64,000 bases of DNA from contig JAPJBO010000098.1 in the NCBI GenBank assembly GCA_030068145.1, positions 334,732 to 398,731 on the forward strand. The letters are read 5' to 3'. The position numbers and the translations under genes were made by a program. The notes beneath the pieces are model-generated. The model was given only the letters and a program-made list of their open reading frames with translations, was not told the origin of the DNA and ran no database searches. This document shows, piece after piece, positions 48,236 to 59,671 of the stretch. This DNA comes from Diplonema papillatum (lineage: Eukaryota > Euglenozoa > Diplonemea > Diplonemida > Diplonemidae). The stretch's first letter is position 1; the number at the start of each line of letters is the position of its first letter.

Positions 48236-51200
48236 ATGATATCATCGGTTCCAATCTTGTTTTCCGATGAGGTGAACAAGGCTCTCGCAGAAGCACTACC
48301 ATCAGACGATCCTTTTGATGACCCGGAGTTCGATCCCCTCCTCTACATCAATGAGAAGTTTCCTGATGAAAAGTGTATCAAGGAGCTGGACACTTTTATT
48401 GAAGATCTTGAAGGAAAGATACAAGCTACTAACCAAGAATTGAAGGAAGCAGTTCGAACACAAGCTGTTTCCTGTGTTGAAGCCGAGAAGAACCTAGAAG
48501 AAGCTAAACTGTCAGTGGTGCATCTCTTCAAAAAGGTTGACGAAATACGTACCATGGCCGAGGAAAGTGAGGCGATGGTGATGGAAATTTGCACCGAAAT
48601 TTCATCGCTCGACAACGCAAAAAAGAATCTTGCGGACAGCATAACCACTTTGAAGAAGGTTCGAGACTTAAGCAAGTCACTGGATGACCTCCGAGTGGCA
48701 GCAGACTCTCAACCTCCTGATCTGGCCAGTGCTGCGGAGTGTCTTTACAAGTGCAACACAATTCTCGATGACTACTTTTCTTCACACGCAACCGTGCCAC
48801 GCGTGAAGGAGTTGGCTGAGAAACTTTCTCGAGAAAAAAAGATTTGTGAAAAAATAGCAATGCAAGACTTGAAAGAAGCAGATATCACTTCAGATGATCC
48901 CATTTCGCCAACAATAATGGATGCTTGTGGTGTGATCGATGCCTGTGGTGAAGAAGCCAGGCACAAAGCTGTTGTCGCCATTGTTCAGCACTGTATTGAT
49001 AAATACAAGAAGACCTTTCATGCCGGTGCTGAAGAGGCCAGACTAGAGAAGATGGAACGGCGGTTTGCATGGTTTCGCCGACTGCTAAAGTCGTATGAAG
49101 ACAACCTTGCAACTTACATTCCAGCTTCATGGTGTGTGTCGCAGGAGCTTGGAGTAGAGTTCTGCTTGGTCACAAGAAAGGACATTCAGGAGCAACTCGC
49201 AACTGAAGCAGGGAACTTAAATCTCGAAATCCTCGTCCGAGTGCTGCAGAAGACTACTGATTTTGAGAAAGACCTAACAGCTCGCATGAAGCAGTACGAA
49301 AAGGACTCACACGATTCATCGCATCATGGGAAAAGTGCTAGCACTATAAAAGCCAAGTGGTCCAAGCGAGGAAGAAAAGACGACGAGTACAAGACAGCGA
49401 AAAAGTATAAGTACGATGGTTTCATAACTTCATGTTTCGAGAACACAATGGATGTTTATGTGAAGCACGAAGGGGAGCGCATGCGTGAAGCCATGTCAAC
49501 ACTTCTTCGAGAAGACCCCGAACAACTTTCCTCTGTTGATGGCCAGATCGGTGCTAATATTTTCTTTTACATTAAGCAAAGTCTTAAGAAGTGCAGCTCT
49601 TTCTGTAAAGACGATGTCCTGGTCAAGATGCATGATACATGGTCGAAGAATTTGATGTATGTTGTCTTTATTTGTTGATTTTTATGTAAATCCGGGTTCC
49701 TCACACTGTGCTTACTCTTTTCAAGCATGTGGTATGGTAGTGAGCCGATGCCTCTCATCTCACCTTTATAGCACGGCTGAGTCACGCATGCTCTTGACAG
49801 ATGCTAGCGTCCGACATTTCGCACGCGCGCCGGTGGTATTGACAAGGGGTTTCATCGGACACTCGGATGAGCTTCGTTACTTCACCACCGCAGGTTCCCC
49901 CCTGCCCTGGGAGGTCTGCTTGGCTGCCTTCGGTTTGTTGATATCCATTTTGGTCATCAATCTTACTCCTCTGTGAACCTCGGGTTGACTGCCACCTTGA
50001 GGGTCATGCTATTCCTCGTTGGGGCATCAAACAAGCACTGGGCTATTCTGTTCAAGATGGGCAAATACAACACACAGCTACTTTGCAACCGAGTTGTGCT
50101 CTTTGATTCCGACATCATCTGATGACAAAGACAATGCTAAAATTTGTGTCCTCATCAATTCAGCTGACTGGTGTCATGATACATCAATCAACCTGGCCGA
50201 AGAAGTAAAGTCGAAGGTTGACGAAGTCTACAGAGGGCATGTTAATGAAGAAGCAGCTGCTGACCAGTTTCGTGGAGTCATCAATGCGGGGGTACTCCAG
50301 ATCATTTCAAATTTGAACAAGCGATTGACACCAGCACTCAATGAAATGACATCCATGAACTGGTCAGCTACAAACGAAGTTGGTGATCAGTCGCCATACA
50401 TTACAACCGTTTGCAGCATCATCACGAGCCAGTTCAGTGTACTAGGGAACAGTCTGCAACCCCCACTGTTCCGGTACCTCTGTGACAAGTTCATTGCCAT
50501 CTTTGTGCCTCGCTATGTATCGCAATTCTACAAATTGAAGCGCTTGAGTGCAATGGCTTGCCAACAGCTTTTGCTTGACATTCAGGTATTGTTCCTCTTT
50601 TTATTGTTTCATTCAAGTTTCATGTGTTCCCCAGAGGGCCTACCCCTGCCCTGAATCGCACATCCTGGTAAAAGAAATCTCAAGCAAACTTCAACTCGAA
50701 CAGGAGCAAACACCTTTTTATTCTCGACTTACATCCAGAAGTACAGGGTACGGAGATCAAAAGTTCCTCGGAGAAACCCTGCACTTTAACCAGTTTCTCT
50801 CTATCTCGCTTCTTCTGTGCACACAACGCGTTGGGAGGAGATCTCACTTACACAAAGCTTATTTAACTCTCAATAGAAAAGAAACAGCCTAGTCAAAACC
50901 AGCTTTGTTTTGTTTGTGATACTAAAATTTGGAGCAATTTACCTTATAGCCAGCAGGTACAATTGAAATTCCCTAACAGCCAGCAAAAACAAATTTTTTT
51001 CCCTTCGAGCCAGCAAAACAAATTTAATTCCCTTCGAGCCAGCAACAGCACCTTTTTGGACTTTTCACATTTTCCGGATGTAGGCCTATTTTGACCCATT
51101 TTGGCAATTTTTTTTTTCCAGATTTTGGCCATTTTTTGCCATTTTGGCCGATTTGCCCATAGTTTGGCCTATTTTGGCCTCTGTTGCCGTTCTAGCTCCT

Positions 51201-52611
51201 GTGATTCGTGTGACTTTTAACAATCTTGTCCTTTCATCCCCACTCCTTCCTACAGCAGGACAGGTCCTGCTCTGTGGGCAACCAATGTTTTCCCACTCAG
51301 GCTGGTAGAACTGGTGGGACTGGTGTGATCAAGCTGTCCAGGCTGGTGGACTGTTCTGGTCAAGTGCTATAAGGGAATTAAATTTGTTTTGCTGGTGGCT
51401 ATAAGGGAATTAAATTTGTTTTGCTGGCTGTTAGGGAACCTAAAATTTGCCACGAGGGAAATCATCTTGCAAGTCACCCAAGCTTACTGGGGGGTCGAAT
51501 ACAAGATGTACCTCTTGTATTCGGCGTGCCGATCCTGCAATTTCCCGAAAAAGAATAGAAAAAAGTACCGCAAACCCGGAACCCGCGGGAAGCCCATTCT
51601 TCTTGGAAGACGCACATAATTTGTGGTCCCCGGGTCTATTTTTCACGGTTCTTCACCGGAGCTGAACGCGCGCACAAAGTCGCCGAAAAAGGTCTGCTAC
51701 ATGGACCAGCAAAGAAATGTCACCAACCAGTGGGTCGAAGTCCTTTCCACTGAAAACCTGTGGGTTCCGCGCCCGGTGCCCCGCATCTGGTAAAGACCCA
51801 CAAACCATACACATAATTTTTGGTCCCCGGGTCTATTTTTCACGGCTCTTCATCGGAGCTCATCGCGATCAGAAAACCGTCAAAAATGACCAACGACCAA
51901 GGTACCCACCGATCTTCTTACCTCGTGTAACCACCACTCTTACGACACTCAGAGCACAAAGATTATCTTCCCTTAACGACGAAGGTCACCCGGAGACTTT
52001 AAAACCCCGGAGTTTCAAGCGAACTTTCACTCTAAAAAAGGTCTGTTAGTTGTATTCAAGGTACCTCTTCTATTCAAGGTACCTCCTGTATTCGACCCCC
52101 CCCAGTAACCTGCATCAAAATTGAACAACCAACACAGATATTAAAAGCTGAGTGTCCACGAATGCCAAACCTGGGAAAAGCTGACCGGTTCAAGGAAAAG
52201 GAACTGAAAGGATATGTTAATCTCGTGCGCAGTCATATTGGACGTGGGGAAGCAATCCTCAAGTTCCTTGGGTCAGAAATTCCTGCAAGTGATGGAACCC
52301 TTTTAGCTGAACACTACTTGGAATTGGTGTCAGATTCGTCAATATCTGATTTTGTCAAGCTCCTTGAGCTGAAAGGCGTTCCGATGAAAGACCAAAGACA
52401 TCTTATCGATTTCCTTGCAAAATCGAAGGGAGTCGCTCAAACCAGTGAGAGAGATGCATCTCAATACCAGCCCCCTGCACCAGCCCATAATTCAAGTGAG
52501 AGCTCTGCCGAAAGCAGCAAAGAGATATCTGAAACCCTGAAGCGCTGGAAAGGAAGATGGGGTGATGGAATGACCAAGTTCAAGGATCGCTTGGCAGAAG
52601 GTACACGGTAA
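48236..52611 (+). CDS. VPS53: VPS53, subunit of the GARP/EARP tethering complex, three exons
   Basis: Exons 48236-49656, 50078-50585 and 52138-52611 (phases 2 and 0; donors gtatgt, gtattg) give 800 residues, close to the human and yeast proteins. N-terminal landmarks: FDPLLYINEKFPDEKCIKEL, then a coiled coil with VVHLFKKVDEIRTMAEESE and NLADSITTLKKV. The mid-region has RRFAWFRRLLKSYED, ASWCVSQELGVEFCLVTR and KYDGFITSCFENTMDVYV. Exon 2 has LTPALNEMTSMNW and VGDQSPYITTV, ending in the conserved ACQQLLLDIQ. Exon 3 has AILKFLGSEI and VKLLELKGV. The protein acts in retrograde transport, tethering endosome-derived vesicles at the trans-Golgi with VPS51, 52 and 54. The ATG at 48236 is the first one beyond the upstream element, whose arm is open in the same frame. 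Intron 2 holds two mobile elements. Confidence 0.93.
50932..51449. mobile_element. About 0.5-kb element with inverted minisatellite arms in VPS53 intron 2
   Basis: Near 50945-51050 about three units of a 30-bp sequence (ccagcaaaacaaatttaatt type) lie in one orientation. At 51366-51435 about two units lie in the opposite orientation. A ten-base direct repeat ctaaaatttg at 50932-50941 and 51440-51449 may be the target-site duplication. No coding capacity is seen. Confidence 0.65.
51484..52108. mobile_element. 625-bp inverted-repeat element carrying 205-bp-family units in VPS53 intron 2
   Basis: Ends ttactggggggtcgaatac at 51484 and its inverse ending at 52108 continue inward as gtacctctt/aaggtacct repeats. 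The core 51600-51890 contains about 1.5 units of the 205-bp family found at 20130-20830 (ggtccccgggtctatttttc, ttcatcggagct, aaaggtctgctac). The arms differ from those of the 19988-20911 element, so the same satellite sits inside two different end types. Confidence 0.7.
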
Positions 52612-52997
52612 GCTGGTTAAGTGCACAAATTCCTGTGTGTGCTCTTCCCTGTGAATCCAATTTCTCATGCTTGTCTCAAGACCATTGATACATCTGATGA
52701 ATGGATAGCACAGTAAATGAGCTTGCCTGTACACCCAACCCACTTGCTTCTTTCGGGTACTGTGCCTGTACGAACAGGCACACCTTTCCAACTTCGATTC
52801 ACCATGAGGCCCCGTCTTCGTTAACGTATGACCGGTTCCTCTGTGTCCTCCCCTTCTGACTTAACTGGCACACATCTCTTGGTGTAGGGCTTCACCCAGA
52901 ACCGGGCTGTCCCCAGCTTTCTTTCCTTTCCTCACACCAGGCAATCTGTTGGGGTGGTACTAGCCACACGTGATTTTGCTAACGAACTGGTCTTTGG

Positions 52998-53463
52998 AGG
53001 CCTTGATGTGGGTCAACTTTTCCTCGCGGACTTTTTAGAGGCCTTGATTTGGGTCAACAATTCGGAACAGGCTTGTGTGTGTTTAGAGGCATTGATGTGA
53101 GTAAACTTTCGAAATTACTTGCCCAAGGGGGACTTTAGAAGCCTTGATTTGAGCCAACTTTTCTGGAGGGACTGGCCTTCAGAAGCCTTGATGTGAGCCA
53201 ACTTTTCTGAAGGGACTTGCCTTTAGAAGCCTCGATGTGAGCCAACTTTTCTGGAGGGACTCGCCTTCAGAAGCCTTGATGTGAGCCAACTCTTCTGGAG
53301 GGACTCGCCTTCAGAAGCCTTGATGTGAGCCAACTTTTCTGGAGGGACTTGCCTTTAGAAGCCTTGATGTGGGCCAACTTTTCTGGAGGGACTTGCCTTT
53401 AGAAGCCTTGATGTGAGCCAACTCTTCTGGAGGGACTCGCCTTCAGAAGCCTTGATGTGAGCC
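52998..53463. repeat. Minisatellite with roughly 42-bp unit, about ten copies
   Basis: Tandem units of the type agaagccttgatgtgagcc followed by aacttttctggagggactcg. They are more divergent at the left end and very similar from 53140 onward. No open function is seen. The right end runs into the repeat block at 53460. Confidence 0.9.
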
Positions 53464-54640
53464 CCCCCGCAAACCCGCACTTGGAGGCCCTAGCGGGCCC
53501 CCTCGTGAATCCCGAACCTTTGAAAGAAGGCGGCCGTCTTGTCCAGGAAAGGGGGCCTCTCATCTATGGGAGGCCCGACTCGAGCAAGAAGAAGTTGAAA
53601 CCATTCAAATTGAAACGACAAAAAAGGTAATAAAAACAACCGGAAGAACATGACACCAAAAGAAAAGATGGCGGGGTGACAAGGTTCAATGCCGGTCGTT
53701 TTGGCGCCATGCCATTTTTTTGCGGGGACAAAATCTGACTTGCCACCTCCTCGCGGTGTCCCCTGGAAACGTGTTTTTCGAAACGCGGCCAAGGCAAGCA
53801 GTACCTTTGCTGTGGGTGAAAGCCCCTTACTTCGTATCTGGCGTCCGAGCTGCGCACCTACCCTTCCCGGGCGTAAAAGATCCTGCCCCAAGCTGCCCAG
53901 CAGGAACGGGGGGGGCGGTGCAAAGAGGCACCTTCCAGGTGAGCCTCTCCCCACCCGCAAACCCGCACTCGGTGGCCCTGCGGGCCCCCTCGTGCATTTG
54001 ATGGATTCTCAGCGCTTTGATGTGGGCCTTCTTGTCCAGGTTCGGCCTCTTGTGTGAAGAGGCCGACTCGAAAGAAAACAGGATTCAGCACACACAACGC
54101 AAACAGGAACTAGAAGAAGAAAAGAAATTCACAAGATGGTTCGGGTCGGAGTTGTGCTTGAAAAATCTGGTGTTCGAGAGTTCGTGTGCAAGCAGTCAAG
54201 GTATGTGAAGTTACGAGTCAGCGAAAAGGTTCTGTCAGAGCTATGGGTGCATATTTTGTTGATATTTTGACCGATGCATCCAACGAAACCGTCACAGGAA
54301 TTCGAAGCTCCTACGAACGACGTTCTTTCGGTCGCAACTTCGGGAGAACGTGCCCTCCCCATTTCGACATGCAACAGTTGCCTATCACGTTTTCGGTGTT
54401 CCTTCAGCAAAGTGGTCCTGAGAGGTCGTGAAGTCCAAGAAGCTGGCCATCAAAGGCCCCTGGGTGGTCTTGGGGTTGGGGGACAAAATCTGACTTGCCA
54501 CCTCCTCGCGGTGTCCCCTGGAAACGTGTTTTTCGAAACGCGGCCAAGGCAAGCAGTTCCTTTGCTGTGGGTGAAAGCCCCTAACTTCGTATCTGGCCTC
54601 CGAGCTGCGCACCTACCCTTCCCAGGCGTAAAAAAGGTCG
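53460..54640 (+). repeat. Two copies of a repeated block, also present at 62880-63390
   Basis: Sub-blocks recur. One, cccgcaaacccgcac...ggccccctcgtg followed by cttcttgtccaggttcggcc and ggattcagcacacacaacgc, lies at 53947-54200 and 62885-63145. The other, acaaaatctgacttgccacc...cgaaacgcggccaaggcaag, lies at 53717-53880, 54479-54635 and 63220-63380. The first copy (53460-53940) is variant. The second carries a 240-bp insertion at about 54196-54425 that the copy at 63 kb lacks. In two of three cases the block runs directly into a CAG-rich array. Confidence 0.85.
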
Positions 54641-56240
54641 GCAAGAAAGCAGCAGCAGCAGCAAGGCAGCAGCAGAAGCAAGACAGCTGCGGGAAGACAC
54701 GAGCAGCAAGGCAGCTGCGGCAAGGCAAGAGCGGCAAGGCAGCAGCAGCACGACAGCCGCGGCAAGGCAGCAGCAGCAAGGCAGCAGCAAGGCAGCAGCG
54801 GCACAGCGGCAAGGCGGCAGCATCGCCAAGGCGGCATCAGCAAGGCAGCAGCAGCAGCAAGACAGCAGCAGCAGCAAGGTAGCAGCAGCAGCAAGGCAGC
54901 CGCGGCAAGGCAGCACCAGCAAGGCAGCAGCAGAAGCAAGCCACCAGCAACAAGGCAGCGGCGGCAAGGCAGCAGGAGAAGCAAGACAGCAGCGGCAAGA
55001 CACCGGCAGCAAGACAGCATCGGCAAGGCAACAGCGGCAAGGCGGCAGCAGTTCGATAGCAGCGGCAAGGCGGCATCAGCAAGGCAGCCGCGGTAAGGCA
55101 GCAGCAGCAAGGCAGCAGCAGCAGCAAGGCAGCCGCGGCAAGGCAGCAGCAGCAAGGCAGCAGGAGCAGCAAGGCAGCAGCAGAAGCAAGACTGCAGCGG
55201 CAAGGCAGCAGCAGCAGCAGGACAGCAGCAGCAAGGCAGCATCAGCAAGGCAGCCGCGGCAAGGCAGCAGCAGAAGCAAGACAGCAGCGGCAAGACACCA
55301 GCAGCAAGGTATCAGCAAGGCAGCCGCCGTAAGGCAGCAGCAGCAAGGCAGCAGCAGCAGCAGCAAGGCCGCCGCGGCAATGCAGCAACAGCAATGCAGC
55401 AGCAGCAAGACAGCAGCAGCAGCGGGACAGCAGCAGCAAGGCCGCAGCGGCAGCAGGACAGCAGCAGCAAGGCAGCAGCGGCAAGGCAGCAGCAGCAAGG
55501 CAGCAGCAGGAGCAGAACAGCATCAGCAAGGCAGCACCAGAAAGGCAGCAGCAGCAGCAAGGCAGCAGCGGCAGGGAAGCAGGAGCAGCAACACAGCAGC
55601 GGCGAGGCAGCAGCAACAAGGCAGCAGCAGCAGCAGCAGCAGCAACAAGGCAGCAGCAGCAGCAAGAGGCAGCAGCAGCAGCAAGGCAGCAGCGGCAGGG
55701 AAGCAGGAGCAGCAACACAGCAGCGCCAAGGCAGCAGCAACAAGGCAGCAGCAGCAGCAGCTGCAGCTAGGCAGGAGCAGCAACAAGGCAGCAGCAGCAG
55801 CAGCAGCAACAAGGCAGCAGCAGCAGCAAGAGGCAGCAGCAGCAGCAAGGCAGCAGCGGCAGGGAAGCAGGAGCAGCAACACAGCAGCGCCAAGGCAGCA
55901 GCAACAAGGCAGCAGCAGCAGCAGCTGCAGCTAGGCAGGAGCAGCAACAAGGCAGCAGCAGCAGCAACAGGCAGCAGCAGCAGCAAGGCAGCAGCAGCAG
56001 CAAGGCAGCAGCAGCAGCAAGGCAGCAGCAGCAGCAAGGCAGCAGCGGCAGGGAAGCAGCAGGAGCAACATAGCAGCGGAAAGGCAGCAACAAGGCTGCA
56101 GCAGCAGCAGCAGCAGCAAGGCAGCAGCAACAAGGCAGCAAGGCAGTAGCAGCAAGGCAGCAGCGGCAAGGCAGCGGCAGCGGCAGCGGCAGCAGCAGCA
56201 GCATCATAGCAGCGGCAAAGCAGCAGCAGCAACAACAGAC
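54640..56240 (+). repeat. CAG-rich array, 1.6 kb of GCAGCAGCAAG-type units
   Basis: Irregular tandem array built from gcagcagcaag/gcagcggcaag variants of 9-12 bp, with longer internal repeats (for example about 290-bp similarity around 55.5-56.0 kb). It is open in several frames on both strands, producing artificial Ser/Gln/Ala- or Leu/Cys-rich proteins. It lacks conserved sequence and is treated as satellite DNA. Confidence 0.92.
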
Positions 56241-57430
56241 GAAGTTTGTTTGAAGCGCTTAAGTTGTAAATTTGTTGCATTAGTGTGATTGTCAGGCCTT
56301 CGACTACGCTTAAGTTGGAAAACGAAGCTTGCGATGAACATCAGTCTTTCCATTTCGAAGTGGGGAAGGTCGTTGACCACAGTGTTTGGTTTTGCGAGAA
56401 TTCCACAGCTTTGGAGAAAGGCAGCAGAGCAGCAGGAGCAGCAACAGCAAGAGTAGCAGCAGCAAGACAGCAGCGGCAAGGAAGCAGCAGCTAGGAAGCA
56501 GCAGCAAGACAGCAGCAGCAAGACAGCAGCGGCAAGGCAACAGCGGCAAGGCAGCGGCAGAAGCAAGACAGCAGCAAAGCAAAGCAGCAGTAGCAAGGCA
56601 GCATCAGCAAGGCAGCAGCAGCAAGAAGACAGGAGCGGCAAGGCAACAGCGGCAAGGCAGCAGCAGCAAGGCAGCAGGGGCAAGCAAGACAGCAGCAGCA
56701 AGGCAGCAGCGGCAAGGCAGCAGCGGCAAGGCAGCAGCAGCAAGGGAGCAGCGGTAAGGCAGCAGCAGGAAGAGCACCAACAGAAGGCAGCAGACAGAAT
56801 AGGAGCTTTCAATTTAAAGAAACATAAACAGAAAATCAAAACACAGACGAAGTTTGTTTGAAGCGCTTAAGGTGGAAATCGAAGCTTGCAATGAACATCA
56901 GTCTTTGCAAGCCTTTCCATTTCGAAGTGGGGAAGGTCGTTGACTGCAGTGTTTGGTTTTCGAGAATTCCACAGCTTCGGAGAAAGGCAGCAGGAGCAGC
57001 AGGAGCAAGAGTAGCAGCAAGAACAGCAGCAAGAGCAGGAGCAAGGCAGCAGCAAGGCAGACAGCAACTTTCAGTTCAAAGAAACCTAAACAGGTAATCA
57101 AAACACAGACGAAGTTTGCGAATCTGGGCTTCGATGAAAAATGCAAGCCTTTCCATTTCGAAGGGGGGGAAGGTCGTTTACTGCAGTGTTTGGTTTTGAG
57201 AGAGTTTCACAGCTTCGATGAAAGGCAACAAGAGAAGCAGGAGCAAGAGCAGCACCAGCACAAACAGCAGTGAGCAGCAAATCAGCAGGAAGTAAACAGT
57301 TACTGTGTTGTTGGCGAGCTTCAGGGAAATCAGCAACAGCAGCAGGAGCAAGAGTGGCAAGGCAGCAAAACCAAACACAGGAACAAGAGGAGCAGCAAGA
57401 GGATCAGCAGCAAGGCAGCAAAAACCCCAT
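56234..57430. repeat. Three copies of a roughly 150-bp module separated by CAG-rich tracts
   Basis: The module begins cagacgaagtttg, contains ttccatttcgaagtgggga and ggtcgttgac-gcagtgtttggtttt, and ends in a ttccacagcttcggaga-type segment. It occurs at 56234-56420, 56843-57000 and 57105-57230, with CAG-rich DNA between (56440-56790, 57000-57060, 57230-57420). This is a higher-order satellite arrangement. Confidence 0.8.
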
Positions 57431-58177
57431 CGAAGTCAAGAGAAGGTTGCTTTAAGCCTTTTGTCCACACTTTTCTTCTTATTGTAAAGAAATAAAAAGA
57501 TGTCCCAGTTCTGGCATGGCAGGCCCCTTTTGGCCCAAAAACAGGTAGCCACCGTTGTCAGCACATGGGATTTTCACTCATTCACCTTTTTTGCAGCAGC
57601 AGCAACATCAGCAAGACTCAAGCACCAGCAGGGAGCAGGAGCAGAAGCAGCAGCAGCAGCAGCAGCAGAAGTAGCAGCAGAAGCAGCACAGCTTTAGCAG
57701 AAGTAACAATCACAGCATCAGCAGAACCAAACCAGGAACCCAAAACGTTGGGAGGAAGGATGGGAGGGGAAAATGGCTATTGGTTGTCTCTTGTGTGCGT
57801 GCTTTGTCCTATCTTTGAAGGGTTGAAAGGAAGCTGCACTTTGCAACGCGGGAGTACCTGTCGAGCCAGTCAGCAAGATCAACCCGTGTCACTATGCCAG
57901 CATTTTGGATCAGATGCGAGCCCCTCCATAGGCTTTGTTGAGCGTCCTTGACGTTCATGCTTTGAGCAACTCCTGCAGGCAGTTCCTCGCAACTGGCCGA
58001 AAAAACTTTGTCTCACGACATTGTATGTGGCTAACCGCAGTGGAAACGAAACAGGAGGAAGCAAACCTTTCGAGGTCTGCGTGTTCATAGTTCTGATGAT
58101 CCCTAATCGGTGGAAGTTTTGGGCAGATTAGAGACAGACAAAGCACACACATAGCAACAATCTTTGGCACGGGGACT
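57430..58177. other. Region between satellite and LINE, no gene recognised
   Basis: Contains another short CAG-rich stretch (57590-57720) and otherwise unrecognised sequence. It may be the 5' untranslated part of the LINE that starts at about 58178, whose ORF1 beginning is itself CAG-derived. Confidence 0.4.
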
Positions 58178-59671
58178 TTGATACTTGGGTATATTTTTCG
58201 AATTTTGTTTTGGAAAAAATATTATGAGCACCAGGCAGCACCAGTAGGCAGCACCAGCGGGAGGCACACACCAGCCAGCACCAGCAGCAGGCAGCACCAA
58301 CGGCAGGCAGCACCAACGGCAGGCAGCACACGCAGGCAGCACCAGCAGGAAGCACATAGCAGGCAGCGCAGTACCAGGAGACACCCAGGCCAGCACCCAG
58401 CAAGTCAGCACCAGGAAGTCAGCACCAGGAAGTCAGCACCAGCAAGTCAGCACCAGCAAGTCAGCACCAGCAAGCCAGCCAACAAAAAGCCTTTAGTGAG
58501 AGACAAGCCCCTAGACACACAGGACTCCCACCACTCATCCTTTTGCTTCCCATTCTGCGCGTTCTTTGGGGGTCCTGTGTTGCCAAGCCTGATTGCAAGA
58601 GATAGAGGGGGGCACACCTCCGCACCTGGCCCGCAAACCCGAGGCTCCAGGGTGTACTATGCCCTTTACTTCGACAGGGTTCCGGTCATCGAAGGCTTGT
58701 TGCGGGCTTCTGGTAGGGAAGCTCTGTTCACCAATCAGTTAATGAACAGAAGCACCTATGACCAACGCCGCAAATTTGCGATGGTGTGGCTGAACGGGGA
58801 CGACAAACGGGAGAACGCCGCGGAAGTGTGGATGAAGGTCGAAGCGAGTGGAGTCGAGCACTGGGGCCTTGTAGTGACGAAACTTGGTCTTGGACTCCGC
58901 GTTGAGGCGGCCGAGCAAGAGAGGGTGGCGGCAATACTCGAAGGGACGCCCGATACGACCCACTACTACAAGGTTCGCGGTGCACCGGAGAACGTAAACA
59001 AGAGCCAGCTGACGAAGGCATTGGGAAAAGCTGGATGGGAATCGACACCGATCCGACCGGGGAACGACGAAGCGGGCCAATTCTGGCATGTCAAGAGTCT
59101 GACCCCGCAGACTGCCTCTGCATTTGAAGTCGACGGCGTTAAGCTGAGTCTGTCCTCCTCCGACCGACCAAACCATACCATCACCAAGTCGTACTCAGCT
59201 GCTCTTGTGGCCTCCAAGTCAGCTGCAGCAGCGTCGCCCTCCGCTACAACCCTCAGTCCCTCGAAGTATGTTACGAAGGAAGACCTCGAGAGAGCGCTGA
59301 ATCATCAGCAACGCTCTATCACTGCCCTCGAAAAGGAGAGCTCGAGGAAGATGGACGAGCTGCGTGTCGAGATCAAAGGGGACCTTGTCGCGGCTGTAGA
59401 GTCTCTCTCGGCGAATATGGCCTTAACACTGAAAGGTGTCGTCGAAGGCAGTCACTCTGAGATGCGCTCGATGTTCACTGACCTCCAGACTGAAATAAGA
59501 ATGAAGAAAAACAACACCGCCGTAACCAACACCGACTCCCCGAGGGCCCAAATTCAGAGCGCCAAGACTGGACCGAAAAGAAGCAGAGATTCGACTTCTC
59601 CGGAATCCGAGACTAAGTCCTTGGCTGCTGCGAAGAAAGGCCCGAAGCTTCACAACAACTCCGCCAAGTGA
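58178..59671 (+). CDS. LINE ORF1 protein (nucleic-acid-binding candidate with coiled coil)
   Basis: 497 codons open from about 58178 to TGA 59669-59671. The first 120 or so residues are Ser/Gln/His/Pro-rich and derive from the CAG-type DNA. A globular region follows (about 185-340: RRKFAMVWLNGDDK, VRGAPENVNKSQLTKALGKA). It recalls the RNA-binding part of ORF1 proteins in other LINEs, but I cannot name the fold. A coiled coil (about 360-450: EDLERALNHQQRSITALEKE) and a basic tail complete it. No ATG is seen before about residue 188, so the true start is unclear. Confidence 0.7.
   Translation: MILGYIFRILFWKKYYEHQAAPVGSTSGRHTPASTSSRQHQRQAAPTAGSTRRQHQQEAHSRQRSTRRHPGQHPASQHQEVSTRKSAPASQHQQVSTSKPANKKPLVRDKPLDTQDSHHSSFCFPFCAFFGGPVLPSLIARDRGGHTSAPGPQTRGSRVYYALYFDRVPVIEGLLRASGREALFTNQLMNRSTYDQRRKFAMVWLNGDDKRENAAEVWMKVEASGVEHWGLVVTKLGLGLRVEAAEQERVAAILEGTPDTTHYYKVRGAPENVNKSQLTKALGKAGWESTPIRPGNDEAGQFWHVKSLTPQTASAFEVDGVKLSLSSSDRPNHTITKSYSAALVASKSAAAASPSATTLSPSKYVTKEDLERALNHQQRSITALEKESSRKMDELRVEIKGDLVAAVESLSANMALTLKGVVEGSHSEMRSMFTDLQTEIRMKKNNTAVTNTDSPRAQIQSAKTGPKRSRDSTSPESETKSLAAAKKGPKLHNNSAK

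Noticed and set aside
54581..56839. Long Leu/Cys-rich minus-strand and Ser/Gln/Ala-rich plus-strand open frames
   Set aside because: CAG-rich arrays are open in several frames on both strands; no domain, start context or conserved segment is present.
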